Shown: positions 18,475 to 25,942 of the stretch, piece after piece
Numbering within the stretch: position 1 is the first letter of the stretch
Layout: each line of letters begins with the position of its first letter
From: Paenibacillus odorifer
GTDB taxonomy: Bacteria > Bacillota > Bacilli > Paenibacillales > Paenibacillaceae
Reading direction: 5' to 3'
Assembly (NCBI RefSeq): GCF_000758725.1
Contig: NZ_CP009428.1
Coordinates: 992,001-1,056,000, forward strand
Length of the DNA: 64,000 nucleotides
Notes under the pieces: generated by a model
Told to the model about the DNA's origin: nothing
The model's database searches: none
Seen by the model: only the letters and a program-made list of their open reading frames with translations
Position numbers and translations under genes: made by a program

Positions 18475-19188
18475 ATGAAGAGAAAAAGAATAGCCTTGAT
18501 CGCTGCAGGAGTTATTATCGTAGGAGTAGTCACAGGTTATACATTACTGGATAAATCGCTGGGCAATAATGTAGAGATCGAGTCCGTGATTCCAAATCAA
18601 GCAACAACAGCAGGTGCTGGAGAGACAACAAATAACACTGGAGCATCAGCAGGGGTGGCGGTCACAGCCGAACAATTAAACGGGGATTGGACCCTTGCGG
18701 AGACCTCTAAAGTCTATTGGTCAGTGACGACCTCTAAAGAAACAGTAAACTTCGTAGACAACAAAGTTCAGGGCACCTGGAAGGTAAATATAGAGGATTC
18801 TACTTCGATGGCCGGGGAAGGGACAGTGGATATGAGCGCTCTGGATTCTGGCAATAGCCAACGGGACGAGCATGTAAAAGGAGAGGATTTTCTATCCGTT
18901 ACGGAATTTCCACAATCCACGTTTGTAGTGAAGTCATTTTCGGAGCTGCCGGCAGAATGGACTGAAGGAGCAACTGTGCCTGTTGAAATGCAGGGGACGC
19001 TTACCGTAAAAGGAGTAGAAAAGGACGTCACCTTTCAGTCGCAAGCGGCGTATAGCGGGGGACAGTTGATGTTGTCGGGAACGACAACAGTAGCCTTTTC
19101 TGACTTTGGTCTAAGCAATCCCCACACCGTTGTGCTGGATACAGAAAATAATCTTGAGGTTCGCTTGGAGCTTGTGCTGACAAAATAG
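18475..19188 (+). CDS. YceI family protein, membrane-anchored
   Basis: Starting at ATG 18475 (GGAGGG six bases upstream) the protein has 237 residues: a short Lys/Arg N-terminus, one hydrophobic helix (about 5-25) acting as anchor or signal, a Thr/Ala/Gly-rich linker, then a YceI domain (about 65-237). Typical YceI features are GDWTL, the pair HVKGEDFLSVTEFPQSTFV and the C-terminal GLSNPHTV strand. The YceI barrel binds long isoprenoid or amphiphilic molecules in characterised members. It is divergent from the response regulator gene and may be under its control. Confidence 0.9.
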   Translation: MKRKRIALIAAGVIIVGVVTGYTLLDKSLGNNVEIESVIPNQATTAGAGETTNNTGASAGVAVTAEQLNGDWTLAETSKVYWSVTTSKETVNFVDNKVQGTWKVNIEDSTSMAGEGTVDMSALDSGNSQRDEHVKGEDFLSVTEFPQSTFVVKSFSELPAEWTEGATVPVEMQGTLTVKGVEKDVTFQSQAAYSGGQLMLSGTTTVAFSDFGLSNPHTVVLDTENNLEVRLELVLTK

Positions 19189-19241
19189 TAGCTCTTCCGT
19201 AAGGATAACGCTGCTGTGAATTTTATAGAGAGACTGTACTG

Positions 19242-19290
19242 AAGAGATTTTCCCAGGCCGTGTTGGCGTTTGGGAGAGTCTCTTTGGTTT
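19242..19290 (+). terminator. Terminator after the YceI gene
   Basis: AAGAGATTTTCCCA pairs with TGGGAGAGTCTCTT (two G-U pairs) around a 14-nt loop, followed by TTGGTTT. Confidence 0.75.
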
Positions 19291-19355
19291 GGAATGAATT
19301 GTATGTTTTAATAGTAGTATCTGTCGAATAACTAGCAATAGTGGAGGTGTTCTTT

Positions 19356-19751
19356 ATGATCAAGGTGGCGGCAGCAATTATACATAATGTAGAAGGGCAG
19401 ATTCTTATTGCCCGGCGGCGGCAAGGTAAATCGCAGGCAGGTCTGTGGGAATTTCCTGGTGGCAAAATAGAGCAGGATGAGAGCATCGCAGAGTGTCTGC
19501 AAAGAGAGCTTCAGGAAGAGATGGGCATCACAATCCTTCCCTATGAGAGCTTTGGCATAAACGAGCATAACTATGGAGAGATAAAGATCCAATTGATTGC
19601 TTGGAAAGCGCGGTATCAGGGAGGTGTAATTGATCTGGTGGATCACGACGAACATAGGTGGGTGCTTCCGGCTGAGCTGGGTCAGTTCATGTTTGCTCCG
19701 GCAGATCTTCCTTTTGTAGAACGTCTACTGATGGAATCAAAGCCGGATTGA
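19356..19751 (+). CDS. Nudix hydrolase, MutT / CTP-pyrophosphohydrolase-like
   Basis: The 131-residue protein carries a complete Nudix box (GGKIEQDESIAECLQRELQE followed by EMGI), preceded by RRRQGKSQAGLWEFPGG, a pattern of MutT-like enzymes that hydrolyse oxidised or excess nucleoside triphosphates. The start at ATG 19356 has GGAGG eight bases upstream. It precedes a MazG-like pyrophosphohydrolase gene by about 40 bp, so both may be a nucleotide-pool cleaning pair. Substrate preference (8-oxo-dGTP or 5-methyl-CTP-like) is not readable. Confidence 0.92.
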   Translation: MIKVAAAIIHNVEGQILIARRRQGKSQAGLWEFPGGKIEQDESIAECLQRELQEEMGITILPYESFGINEHNYGEIKIQLIAWKARYQGGVIDLVDHDEHRWVLPAELGQFMFAPADLPFVERLLMESKPD

Positions 19752-19791
19752 AGGGAGATAGAATATAATATAGAAGAAAGGAAGAGCTTAA

Positions 19792-20118
19792 ATGCCTGTA
19801 TATGAAAAGCTAGTGCGTGACGGCATCCCCGATTTGATAGCTTCTCAAGGGAAAGATTTTAACACAAGGATATTAGAGTCCAAAGAATACATAACTGAAC
19901 TACGTAAAAAATTGCAAGAAGAGTCGGAGGAATATTTTCAGGCAGCAAGTGATGAAGAAGCTTTGGAGGAGCTTGCCGATATGCTGGAAGTGATTCAGGC
20001 TCTGGCGGAGACACATGGGAGCAATAGCATGGAGCTGGAGAAGCAACGTGCAGAGAAAGCTAAACGTCGCGGTGGATTTAAGAAGGGGATATATCTGATT
20101 GAAGTGGAAGGAGAATAA
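19792..20118 (+). CDS. MazG-like / phosphoribosyl-ATP pyrophosphohydrolase-like protein
   Basis: This 108-residue protein starts MPVYEKLVRDGIPDLI, typical of the COG4997 family, and carries the metal-binding acidic motifs LQEESEEYFQA and LEELADMLEVI of the all-alpha NTP pyrophosphatase superfamily. It is not HisE proper, since no his genes are adjacent, so a house-cleaning role on nucleoside triphosphates is more likely. It overlaps nothing; the following gene starts 37 bp downstream. Confidence 0.85.
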   Translation: MPVYEKLVRDGIPDLIASQGKDFNTRILESKEYITELRKKLQEESEEYFQAASDEEALEELADMLEVIQALAETHGSNSMELEKQRAEKAKRRGGFKKGIYLIEVEGE

Positions 20119-20155
20119 CGGGGAGATTATTTTTCCGCACAAGGAGGGTAAAACG

Positions 20156-20506
20156 TTGTTCAAAACCAAACTGACGATGATCTTAAGCAGTGTGGTGGCC
20201 TTGATTCCTGTAGCTATTTATTTATTCCTTTATTCCAAAATGCCGGATACCGTCCCGATTCATTATGATGGGAACATGGCTGATCGATTTGTAAGTAAAG
20301 CTAGTCTGGAGGTTATTTTGCAAAGCGGGCTGGGTTGTTTGGGATTCATAATCATGAAGCTTTTACAGTTCCTTTTGCAAAAAGCGTTTATTCAAAGCTC
20401 TAACGAGCACTCAGCGGCCTTGAGCAAGATCTGGAATATTGCTATTTTGGTGGTGACGGTGGTGTTTGCTGGCATCAGTTCCTATACATTCATTAGAATG
20501 GTCTGA
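20156..20506 (+). CDS. DUF1648-type membrane protein
   Basis: I choose the TTG start at 20156 because AGGAGGG lies seven bases upstream; the earlier in-frame ATG (20099) is inside the preceding gene. The 116-residue product has three predicted membrane helices, and between the first two the loop MPDTVPIHYDGNMADRFVSK, the hallmark of DUF1648 proteins (related to the SdpI N-terminal region). Such proteins occur as stand-alone small membrane proteins in Bacillota; function unknown. It may be co-transcribed with the two nucleotide-hydrolase genes upstream. Confidence 0.85.
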   Translation: MFKTKLTMILSSVVALIPVAIYLFLYSKMPDTVPIHYDGNMADRFVSKASLEVILQSGLGCLGFIIMKLLQFLLQKAFIQSSNEHSAALSKIWNIAILVVTVVFAGISSYTFIRMV

Positions 20507-20550
20507 TAGAATTAAAGAGACTTAGCAGAAGGATTAGGAGGAACATGCAA

Positions 20551-21549
20551 ATGAAAATGGACAACGCTTACAAGGTGAGATGGGGAATTATTAGCACAGG
20601 CTGGATTGCTCATCAATTTGTTACTGATTTGGCGCATGCCAGTAATGGTGTGGCTTATGCCGTTGGGTCAAGATCTCAGGAAAGTGCCGATGAATTTGCT
20701 AAAAATCATGGGATTCCGCATGCCTATGCAACCTATGAGGAATTGCTGAATGACCCAAATGTAGACGCGGTATATATTGGAACGCCGCATCCTTTTCACA
20801 AAGAAAATGCTTTAATGGCGCTGCGTGCAGGCAAAGCTGTCCTGTGTGAGAAACCTTTTACCGTAAACAGCGGTGAATTGGAAGAAGTTGTGGCCTATGC
20901 TAGAGCGCATAAGTTATTCCTGATGGAGGCGATGTGGAGTCGCTACATCCCGGCGATTGTAAAGGTTAGAGAATGGATTGCTGAGGGCAAGATCGGTGAT
21001 GTTCGTTTGGTGAAGGCAGACCTAGGGTTTCGTACCGACTGGAACCCGGAAGGCAGATTGCTGAATCCGAAGCTGGGCGGGGGTGCGCTGCTGGATGTGG
21101 GGATTTATCCGGTTTCTTTTGCCTCCATGGTGTTTGGACCTCATCCTGAGTCTATTTCCAGCACAGTGCACATAGGTGAGACTGGAGTGGACGAGCATTT
21201 CTCGATGCTGCTGTCATATGGTAACGGGAAAACCGCTTCGTTGAACGGTGGTATTCGTCTTAACATGTTGGAGGAAGCGCATGTGTTTGGCACAGAAGGC
21301 CGTATTATTGTAGAGGGTACATTAGTGAACCCGAAATCGGCTGCGCTTTATATAGGAGATGAGAAGGTAGAGAGCTTTGTGGATGACCGTGCTTCTATTG
21401 GATATTGTTTTGAAGCGGAGGAAGTAGGACGGTGTCTTCAGGCAGGGCTTACAGAGAGTCCGGTGATGACATTGGATGAATCGTTAGCGATTCTGAAACT
21501 GCTGGATCAAGTGCGTGCACAGTGGGGGCTTAAATACCCTGGAGAGTAA
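20551..21549 (+). CDS. Gfo/Idh/MocA family NAD(P)-dependent oxidoreductase
   Basis: The 332-residue protein has an N-terminal Rossmann domain (WGIISTGWIAHQFVTDL), the EKP motif at ALRAGKAVLCEKPFT and a C-terminal alpha/beta substrate domain with GGGALLDVGIYPVSF. It oxidises or reduces a sugar, polyol or trans-dihydrodiol-like substrate using NAD(P). Start at ATG 20551 is preferred over 20545 because AGGAGG ends nine bases before it. It is followed by a strong terminator. The sequence pattern near the middle is closest to the dihydrodiol dehydrogenase-like branch. Confidence 0.93.
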   Translation: MKMDNAYKVRWGIISTGWIAHQFVTDLAHASNGVAYAVGSRSQESADEFAKNHGIPHAYATYEELLNDPNVDAVYIGTPHPFHKENALMALRAGKAVLCEKPFTVNSGELEEVVAYARAHKLFLMEAMWSRYIPAIVKVREWIAEGKIGDVRLVKADLGFRTDWNPEGRLLNPKLGGGALLDVGIYPVSFASMVFGPHPESISSTVHIGETGVDEHFSMLLSYGNGKTASLNGGIRLNMLEEAHVFGTEGRIIVEGTLVNPKSAALYIGDEKVESFVDDRASIGYCFEAEEVGRCLQAGLTESPVMTLDESLAILKLLDQVRAQWGLKYPGE

Positions 21550-21564
21550 TTAAAATATAAATTA

Positions 21565-21615
21565 AACACCCCTCGGTGTAGTGCTGCACAAGTAGCTCCG
21601 AGGGGTGTTGTTATA
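21565..21615. terminator. Bidirectional terminator between convergent genes
   Basis: AACACCCCTCGG pairs perfectly with CCGAGGGGTGTT around a 21-nt loop, with As before and Ts after; it lies between the oxidoreductase gene and wrbA, which converge. Confidence 0.88.
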
Positions 21616-21629
21616 TTAACTAAGCTGCG

Positions 21630-22265
21630 CTAGTTCTGATTATTGGCGTTTTTGCCTGCCTGAACCCAGCCGGCCACTTCAACGGTACGCTTCGCTTGAT
21701 GAAAAACAGCGTCACGGATCCGATCCTGATCTTCGATCATTTTACCGTCTCCATCTACGCTGACACTTGTTCCGTAAGGGTTGCCTCCCGCACCGAATGT
21801 GACTGGATCAGTATAACCGGGTGCTGCAACAATTGCTCCCCAGTGATACATCGACGTGTAGAGTGCCAAAATCGTAGCTTCTTGTCCACCATGCGGGTTC
21901 TGTGCTGAGCTCATGGCGCTGACGACTTTGTTTACTGTTAGTCCTTTGCCCCAAATGCCACCGGTTGTATCAATGAACTGCTTCATCTGGGAAGCAATGT
22001 TACCGTAACGGGTTGGGGAACTGAAAATAATCGCATCTGCTTCGACTATATCGTCGGGTGTGGCGACTGGGATATCTTTTGTTTCTTCAGCTAGGGCCTT
22101 CATGGCTGGATTTGCGGCGATTTTATCCTCGGGGACCAGTTCCTGCACCTTCAGCAGTTTTACCTCAGCTCCTGCTTTTTCTGCGCTTTCCGCGGCCCAT
22201 TGTGCTAGCTGGTAGTTAGTTCCTGTGGCACTGTAGTAGATGACAGCTAATTTGATTTTTGACAT
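21630..22265 (-). CDS. wrbA: NAD(P)H:quinone oxidoreductase, WrbA type
   Basis: This 211-residue flavodoxin-fold protein shows the FMN phosphate loop YYSATGTNYQLA, the WrbA signature SSPTRYGNIASQMKQFID and the C-terminal AAPGYTDP segment with GGNPYGTS. WrbA proteins are cytoplasmic, multimeric FMN enzymes that reduce quinones by two electrons and limit oxidative stress. The length is normal for the family. It is transcribed alone. Confidence 0.93.
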   Translation of the reverse strand: MSKIKLAVIYYSATGTNYQLAQWAAESAEKAGAEVKLLKVQELVPEDKIAANPAMKALAEETKDIPVATPDDIVEADAIIFSSPTRYGNIASQMKQFIDTTGGIWGKGLTVNKVVSAMSSAQNPHGGQEATILALYTSMYHWGAIVAAPGYTDPVTFGAGGNPYGTSVSVDGDGKMIEDQDRIRDAVFHQAKRTVEVAGWVQAGKNANNQN

Positions 22266-22420
22266 GCTGTAGTCATTCCCTTCGAGTGTAGTTCCATACT
22301 ATTAATTACCCTAATGGTGTCTTTATAACCCAGACTGAAATCAATCTATTCGAACTGGACAGACAGATGTCCACTTTGCCTGTGTATACTAAGTTCAATC
22401 ACAGGAAATGAGGGAGAATG

Positions 22421-23068
22421 ATGAATACTTATTTTGTAGAGAAAGCGAAAATGACCTTGGCTGGGGTTAGCATACGCACAACTAATGAAGTGGAAATGGG
22501 ACCTGATGGAGGTTTGCCGCAGCTGTGGGAAACTTATTTTCAGAGTAATATTGCGGGGCAGGTAGCTACGGTAAATCCTGAGTATATCTATGCGTTGTAT
22601 ACGGATTATGAGAGTGATGCGAGCGGAGCATATACCGTTGTGATCGGGCATGAAGTAGCTGAGGAGAGACATTTAGAGGGAAACCAGCTAGAGGAAAACG
22701 GGCTAGAGGAAAGCGAGCTAGAGGAAAGCGAACTAGAGGAAAACGAGCTAGAGAAAAGCGAGCTAGAGGAAAGCGAGCTAGAGGAAAGCGAACTAGAGGA
22801 AAACGAGCTAGAGAAAAACGAGCTAGAGAAAAACCAACTAGAGGAAACCCAGTTCACCTATGCGGCTGTACCGGAGAGCAAATACATGGTTTTTACGACG
22901 AAAAAAGGTCCGGTATTTGAAGTGGTCGCGCAAGCGTGGGGGGAGATTTGGGCGTACTTTAAGGAGTCTAGGGAGGCAAGAACTTACACGGGGGATTTTG
23001 AGATTTATGATTCGCGAAATTTTGATCCTGCTGACACGCAGGTTGAGATTTATATTGCGATTGAATAG
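22421..23068 (+). CDS. GyrI/AraC-E-like effector-binding protein with LEE(S/N)E repeat insert
   Basis: The 215-residue protein begins like an effector-binding domain (MNTYFVEKAKMTLAGVSIRT, then GLPQLWETYF and NPEYIYALYTDYESD) and ends like one (YMVFTTKKGPVFEVVAQAWG, FEIYDSRNFDP and VEIYIAIE), as in GyrI/SbmC or Cass2-type proteins that bind small cationic compounds. Between them (about residues 85-144) lies a strongly acidic array of twelve pentapeptides of the form LEE(S/N)E, encoded by a 15-bp tandem repeat. The insert probably forms a protruding charged helix from a loop of the domain. No DNA-binding domain is present. The start at 22421 has GAGGG six bases upstream. Confidence 0.82.
   Translation: MNTYFVEKAKMTLAGVSIRTTNEVEMGPDGGLPQLWETYFQSNIAGQVATVNPEYIYALYTDYESDASGAYTVVIGHEVAEERHLEGNQLEENGLEESELEESELEENELEKSELEESELEESELEENELEKNELEKNQLEETQFTYAAVPESKYMVFTTKKGPVFEVVAQAWGEIWAYFKESREARTYTGDFEIYDSRNFDPADTQVEIYIAIE
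22673..22852 (+). repeat. 15-bp coding minisatellite, twelve units
   Basis: Units follow CTAGAGGAAAGCGAG with variants at the fourth and fifth codons; eleven exact-length units run from 22688 to 22852 and a diverged one precedes them. All lie in frame in the effector-binding gene and each begins with the rare Leu codon CTA. A higher-order pattern of four units (positions 2-5 and 6-9) is visible, pointing to recent block duplication. Confidence 0.95.
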
Positions 23069-23241
23069 ATTAGGGGAAAGATGGTTTTTATGTGCTTAGT
23101 GGGTTAAGTGCTTAAGCGGGAGGTTTTATAGGGAAAAGTTTTATTTTATAGGAAATTGTTTAAAGGGAAGTATTTTAGAGGGAAAAAGGGGTTTAAGGGA
23201 GTTGCTTCTGATAGTAGTACCAAGCAACTTGCGAGAGAAAG

Positions 23242-23270
23242 GGGGCTGCCGAGAGGTAGTCCCTATTTTT
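23242..23270 (+). terminator. Terminator with GAGA tetraloop
   Basis: GGGGCTGCC and GGTAGTCCC form a 9-bp stem (two wobble pairs) closed by GAGA, followed by TATTTTT. It is the likely end of the effector-binding transcript. Confidence 0.75.
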
Positions 23271-23331
23271 GCTGACGTGCCGGGTACCGAGGTGAAGGGT
23301 TACTTGACGGTGGAAGAGAATATGACAACTT

Positions 23332-23402
23332 AAAAGAATATATACATTTGAAAAGAATATATACATCTAAAAAATATGTACATCTAAAAAAATATGTACA
23401 TC
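23332..23402. repeat. AT-rich 18-19-bp tandem repeat
   Basis: Four diverged units of the form AAAAGAATATATACATCT / AAAAAATATGTACATCT follow one another. The flanks (23270-23330 and 23403-23550) show nothing identifiable. Confidence 0.75.
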
Positions 23403-23556
23403 AGTAAAAAATAATGCACAACGACTCTTATCTCATATGGGGATGTGTTGTTAATCCTTGCTGAGGCTTGCATTTAGGCAGACGGGGGGAGACATAAGAG
23501 AAGCCCTAGAGTATATATACTTAACTAATGTGTCTGCGGAAAATTGTACGGTAAAA

Positions 23557-24218
23557 ATCCCGTAGATTTGCTGGATTGAGACAAAGTGGCAGGAATGAAC
23601 GGTATAAATCCCGTAGATTTTCTGGATTGGGCAGAATTGGAGGGATGAACGGGAAATATCCCGTAGATTTGCTGGGTTGAGCCAAAGTGGCGGAAATGTA
23701 CGGTATAAATCCCGTAGATTTGCTGGATTGGGCAGAAGTAGAGGGAATGAACGGGAAATATCCCGTAGATTTGCTGGATTGGGCAGAAGTGGCGGGGATG
23801 TACGGTAGAAATCCCGCAGAATAGCTGGATTGAGACAAAGTGGCAGGAATGAACGGTATAAATCCCGTAGATTTTTTGGATTGGGCAGAAGTGGAGGGAA
23901 TGAACGGGAAATATCCCGTAGATTTGCTGGGTTGAGCCAAAGTGGCGGAAATGTACGGTAGAAATCCCGTAGATTTGCTGGATTGGGCAGAAGTGGAGGG
24001 AATGAACGGGAAATATCCCGTAGATTTGCTGGGTTGAGCCAAAGTGGCGGAAATGTACGGTATAAATCCCGTAGATTTGCTGGATTGGGCAGAAGTAGAG
24101 GGAATGAACGGGAAATATCCCGTAGATTTGCTGGGTTGAGCCAAAATGGCAGGAATGAACGGTAGAAATCCCGTAGAATCGCAGGGTTAGGCGTAGGTAG
24201 CAGAGATGTACGGTAAAA
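23557..24218. repeat. 51-bp minisatellite with alternating unit types, 13 units
   Basis: Thirteen units start with ATCCCG(T/C)AGA; twelve are 51 bp and the second is 50 bp. Two types largely alternate: one ending ACGGTATAA or ACGGTAGAA, the other ACGGGAAAT, giving a 102-bp higher-order repeat. At each junction the end of one unit and the start of the next form a small hairpin, for example ACGGGAAATATCCCGT. Frames of about 200 codons open on both strands because the unit length is a multiple of three; the 50-bp unit shifts them, and I do not consider them genes. Confidence 0.93.
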
Positions 24219-24299
24219 ATGCTCTACATCAGCTGCATAGCGTCGAATTAGTTAGAAATAAGAGCAAAAATGCTCTACATTAGCCGCAAACGCCGCTCG

Positions 24300-24587
24300 G
24301 ACCTAGTCAAAGTTAGTTTGGTAGGGGAGCTAGTGGTACTGGTATTGTTAATGGAGTTAATGCGCTTATGGAACTGATCTAGTTGGTGAAACTAACGAGT
24401 TGATAGAGCTTGTGTAACTTTGTAACAGCTGGAGTTGGTGAAGTTAGTTAAACTAATGTGGTTGATAGAGCTACTCTAGTGGTAGAAACTAACGAAGTTG
24501 TTAGAGCTGAAGTAAATGGTGTAGTTGGCAAAGCTAGTTAGTTAAGCTAATGTGGTTGATGGAGCTTAAGTGATTGGTGAAGCTGAT
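24300..24587. repeat. Degenerate GTTGGTGAAGCTAGTTA-type repeats
   Basis: The stretch is built from loosely repeated phrases such as TAATGTGGTTGAT(A/G)GAGCT (near 24458 and 24549) and AGTTGGTGAA. It looks like an old tandem array that has decayed. No gene is seen. Confidence 0.55.
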
Positions 24588-24668
24588 GTAGTTCATGTAG
24601 TGCATGTAGTGCATGTAGTGCATGTAGTGCATGTAGTGCATGTAGTGCATGTAGTGCATGTAGTTCGT
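24588..24668. repeat. 9-bp microsatellite GTAGTGCAT
   Basis: Seven exact copies of GTAGTGCAT run from 24597 to 24659, flanked on each side by a one-base variant (GTAGTTCAT, GTAGTTCG). It ends about 80 bp before the next start codon. Confidence 0.95.
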
Positions 24669-24747
24669 TGAGTCGGCGGATCTGATGGAGTTGAGTAGAG
24701 ATGCCCGATTAGCCAGCACACCAATATACAGAAATGGAGAATGCCAA

Positions 24748-25326
24748 ATGGGAAAACAATTTACCGCTATACTACCAATACATGAAGAGTTTATTCTTCG
24801 GCAGCACCTTTTTTTCGTAGGGTCGGCGCCGCTTTCAGAAGATGGGCATGTTAACCTTTCGCCGAAGGGGCATGATTGTTTTCGGATTTTGTCTCCTAAT
24901 CAGGTGGCCTATCTAGACATGACTGGCAGCGGTAATGAGACGAGCGCGCATCTGCTGGAAAACGGAAGAGTGACGGTTATGTTTTGTGCGTTTGAGGGGA
25001 CGCCTAACATTTTAAGACTGTATGGAACAGGGGCTGTGATTTTGCCTGAATCAGCAGAATGGGAAGCACTGTCCCCTATGTTTACATCTCTGCCTGGAGC
25101 CAGACAGATCATTTTGATAGATGTTCATAAAGTGCAGACTTCCTGCGGATTTTCGGTTCCATTCATGAATTATGCGGGTGAGCGAGATACGTTGCAGCGT
25201 TGGTCTATCCAAAAGGGCGAGGCAGGTCTGAGAGAATATAGAGGAGAGAAGAACACTAAGAGTATAGACGGGCTACCCACACCTCTTGGACAAAAACTGA
25301 CTAGACAGGATCTCCCATACTCATGA
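24748..25326 (+). CDS. Pyridoxamine 5'-phosphate oxidase family protein
   Basis: From the ATG at 24748 (GGAG eight bases upstream) the protein has 192 residues. It shows a split-barrel FMN-binding domain: FVGSAPLSEDGHVNLSPKGHDCFRI, given here only in outline, then VAYLDMTGSGNETSAHLLENGRVTVMFC and ILRLYGTGAVI. This subgroup of stand-alone flavin-oxidase-fold proteins often binds FMN or F420-like cofactors and is not the vitamin B6 enzyme itself. The C-terminal 40 residues are hydrophilic. It sits alone between two repeat-rich regions; a promoter would have to lie in or near the GTAGTGCAT array. Confidence 0.87.
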   Translation: MGKQFTAILPIHEEFILRQHLFFVGSAPLSEDGHVNLSPKGHDCFRILSPNQVAYLDMTGSGNETSAHLLENGRVTVMFCAFEGTPNILRLYGTGAVILPESAEWEALSPMFTSLPGARQIILIDVHKVQTSCGFSVPFMNYAGERDTLQRWSIQKGEAGLREYRGEKNTKSIDGLPTPLGQKLTRQDLPYS

Positions 25327-25357
25327 CCAATAGAAGGAACATACAACCCATAGGATT

Positions 25358-25812
25358 ATTCACCCAAGACGCTAGAAGCTTCCCGCGACTTTCAAGGTAG
25401 TTCACCCAAGTTGCTAAAGTTTCCCGCAACTCTCAGGGTCGTTCACCCAAGAAGCTAGAAGTTTATCGCGACTCTCAAGGACGTTCACCCAAGTTGCTAA
25501 AGTTTTCCGCAACTCTCAAGGTCGTTCACCCAAGTCACTAGAAGCTTCCCGCGACTCTCAAGGTAGTTTTCCGCAACTCTCAGGGTCGTTCATCCAAGTC
25601 GCTAGAAGTTTATCGCGACTCTCAAGGACGTTCACCCAAGTTGCTAAAGTTTCCCGCAACTCTCAAGGTCCTTCATCCAAGTCGCTAGAAGGTTCTCACT
25701 ACTCCCAGGGTCGTTCACCTAAAGTCGTCAGAAGGTGACACCCTACACTCAGAGTTGTTCACACAACCCGCTAAACTTATCTCACTACTCATCATGGTCG
25801 TTCACTTGTCGA
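25358..25812. repeat. About 42-bp tandem repeat, ten or eleven diverging units
   Basis: Units of 41-43 bp follow GTTCACCCAAGT(T/C)GCTA(A/G) then AAGTTTCCCGC(A/G)ACTCTCAAGGTC. Two subtypes, with TTGCTAAAG and with (T/A)CGCTAGAAG, alternate in the left half, giving an 83-84-bp higher-order pattern; one unit is truncated near 25565, and copies decay towards the right end. Confidence 0.85.
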
Positions 25813-25883
25813 CATAGGTTATGCCACCGTCACTATATTGAATCTCACCCACCACACTACTAACTTCACATATTCATAATAAG

Positions 25884-25922
25884 TAATCCCGAAATCCCGA
25901 AATCCCGAAATCCCGAATCCCG
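25884..25922. repeat. 8-bp microsatellite AATCCCGA
   Basis: Four to five head-to-tail copies of AATCCCGA lie just downstream of the stop codon (25943) of the minus-strand 590-residue gene. Confidence 0.85.
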
Positions 25923-25942
25923 TCTCCTGCATCCCATAATCT

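Noticed and set aside
23521-24144. 207-codon open frame on the minus strand with repeated SKSTG(Y/F) peptides
   Set aside because: It is a by-product of the 51-bp array, whose unit length is a multiple of three. Frames are also open on the plus strand, the 50-bp unit shifts the frame without harm, and no ribosome binding site precedes it.
24534-24719. Minus-strand frame with repeated MHY tripeptides
   Set aside because: It is the translation of the GTAGTGCAT microsatellite and has no other support.
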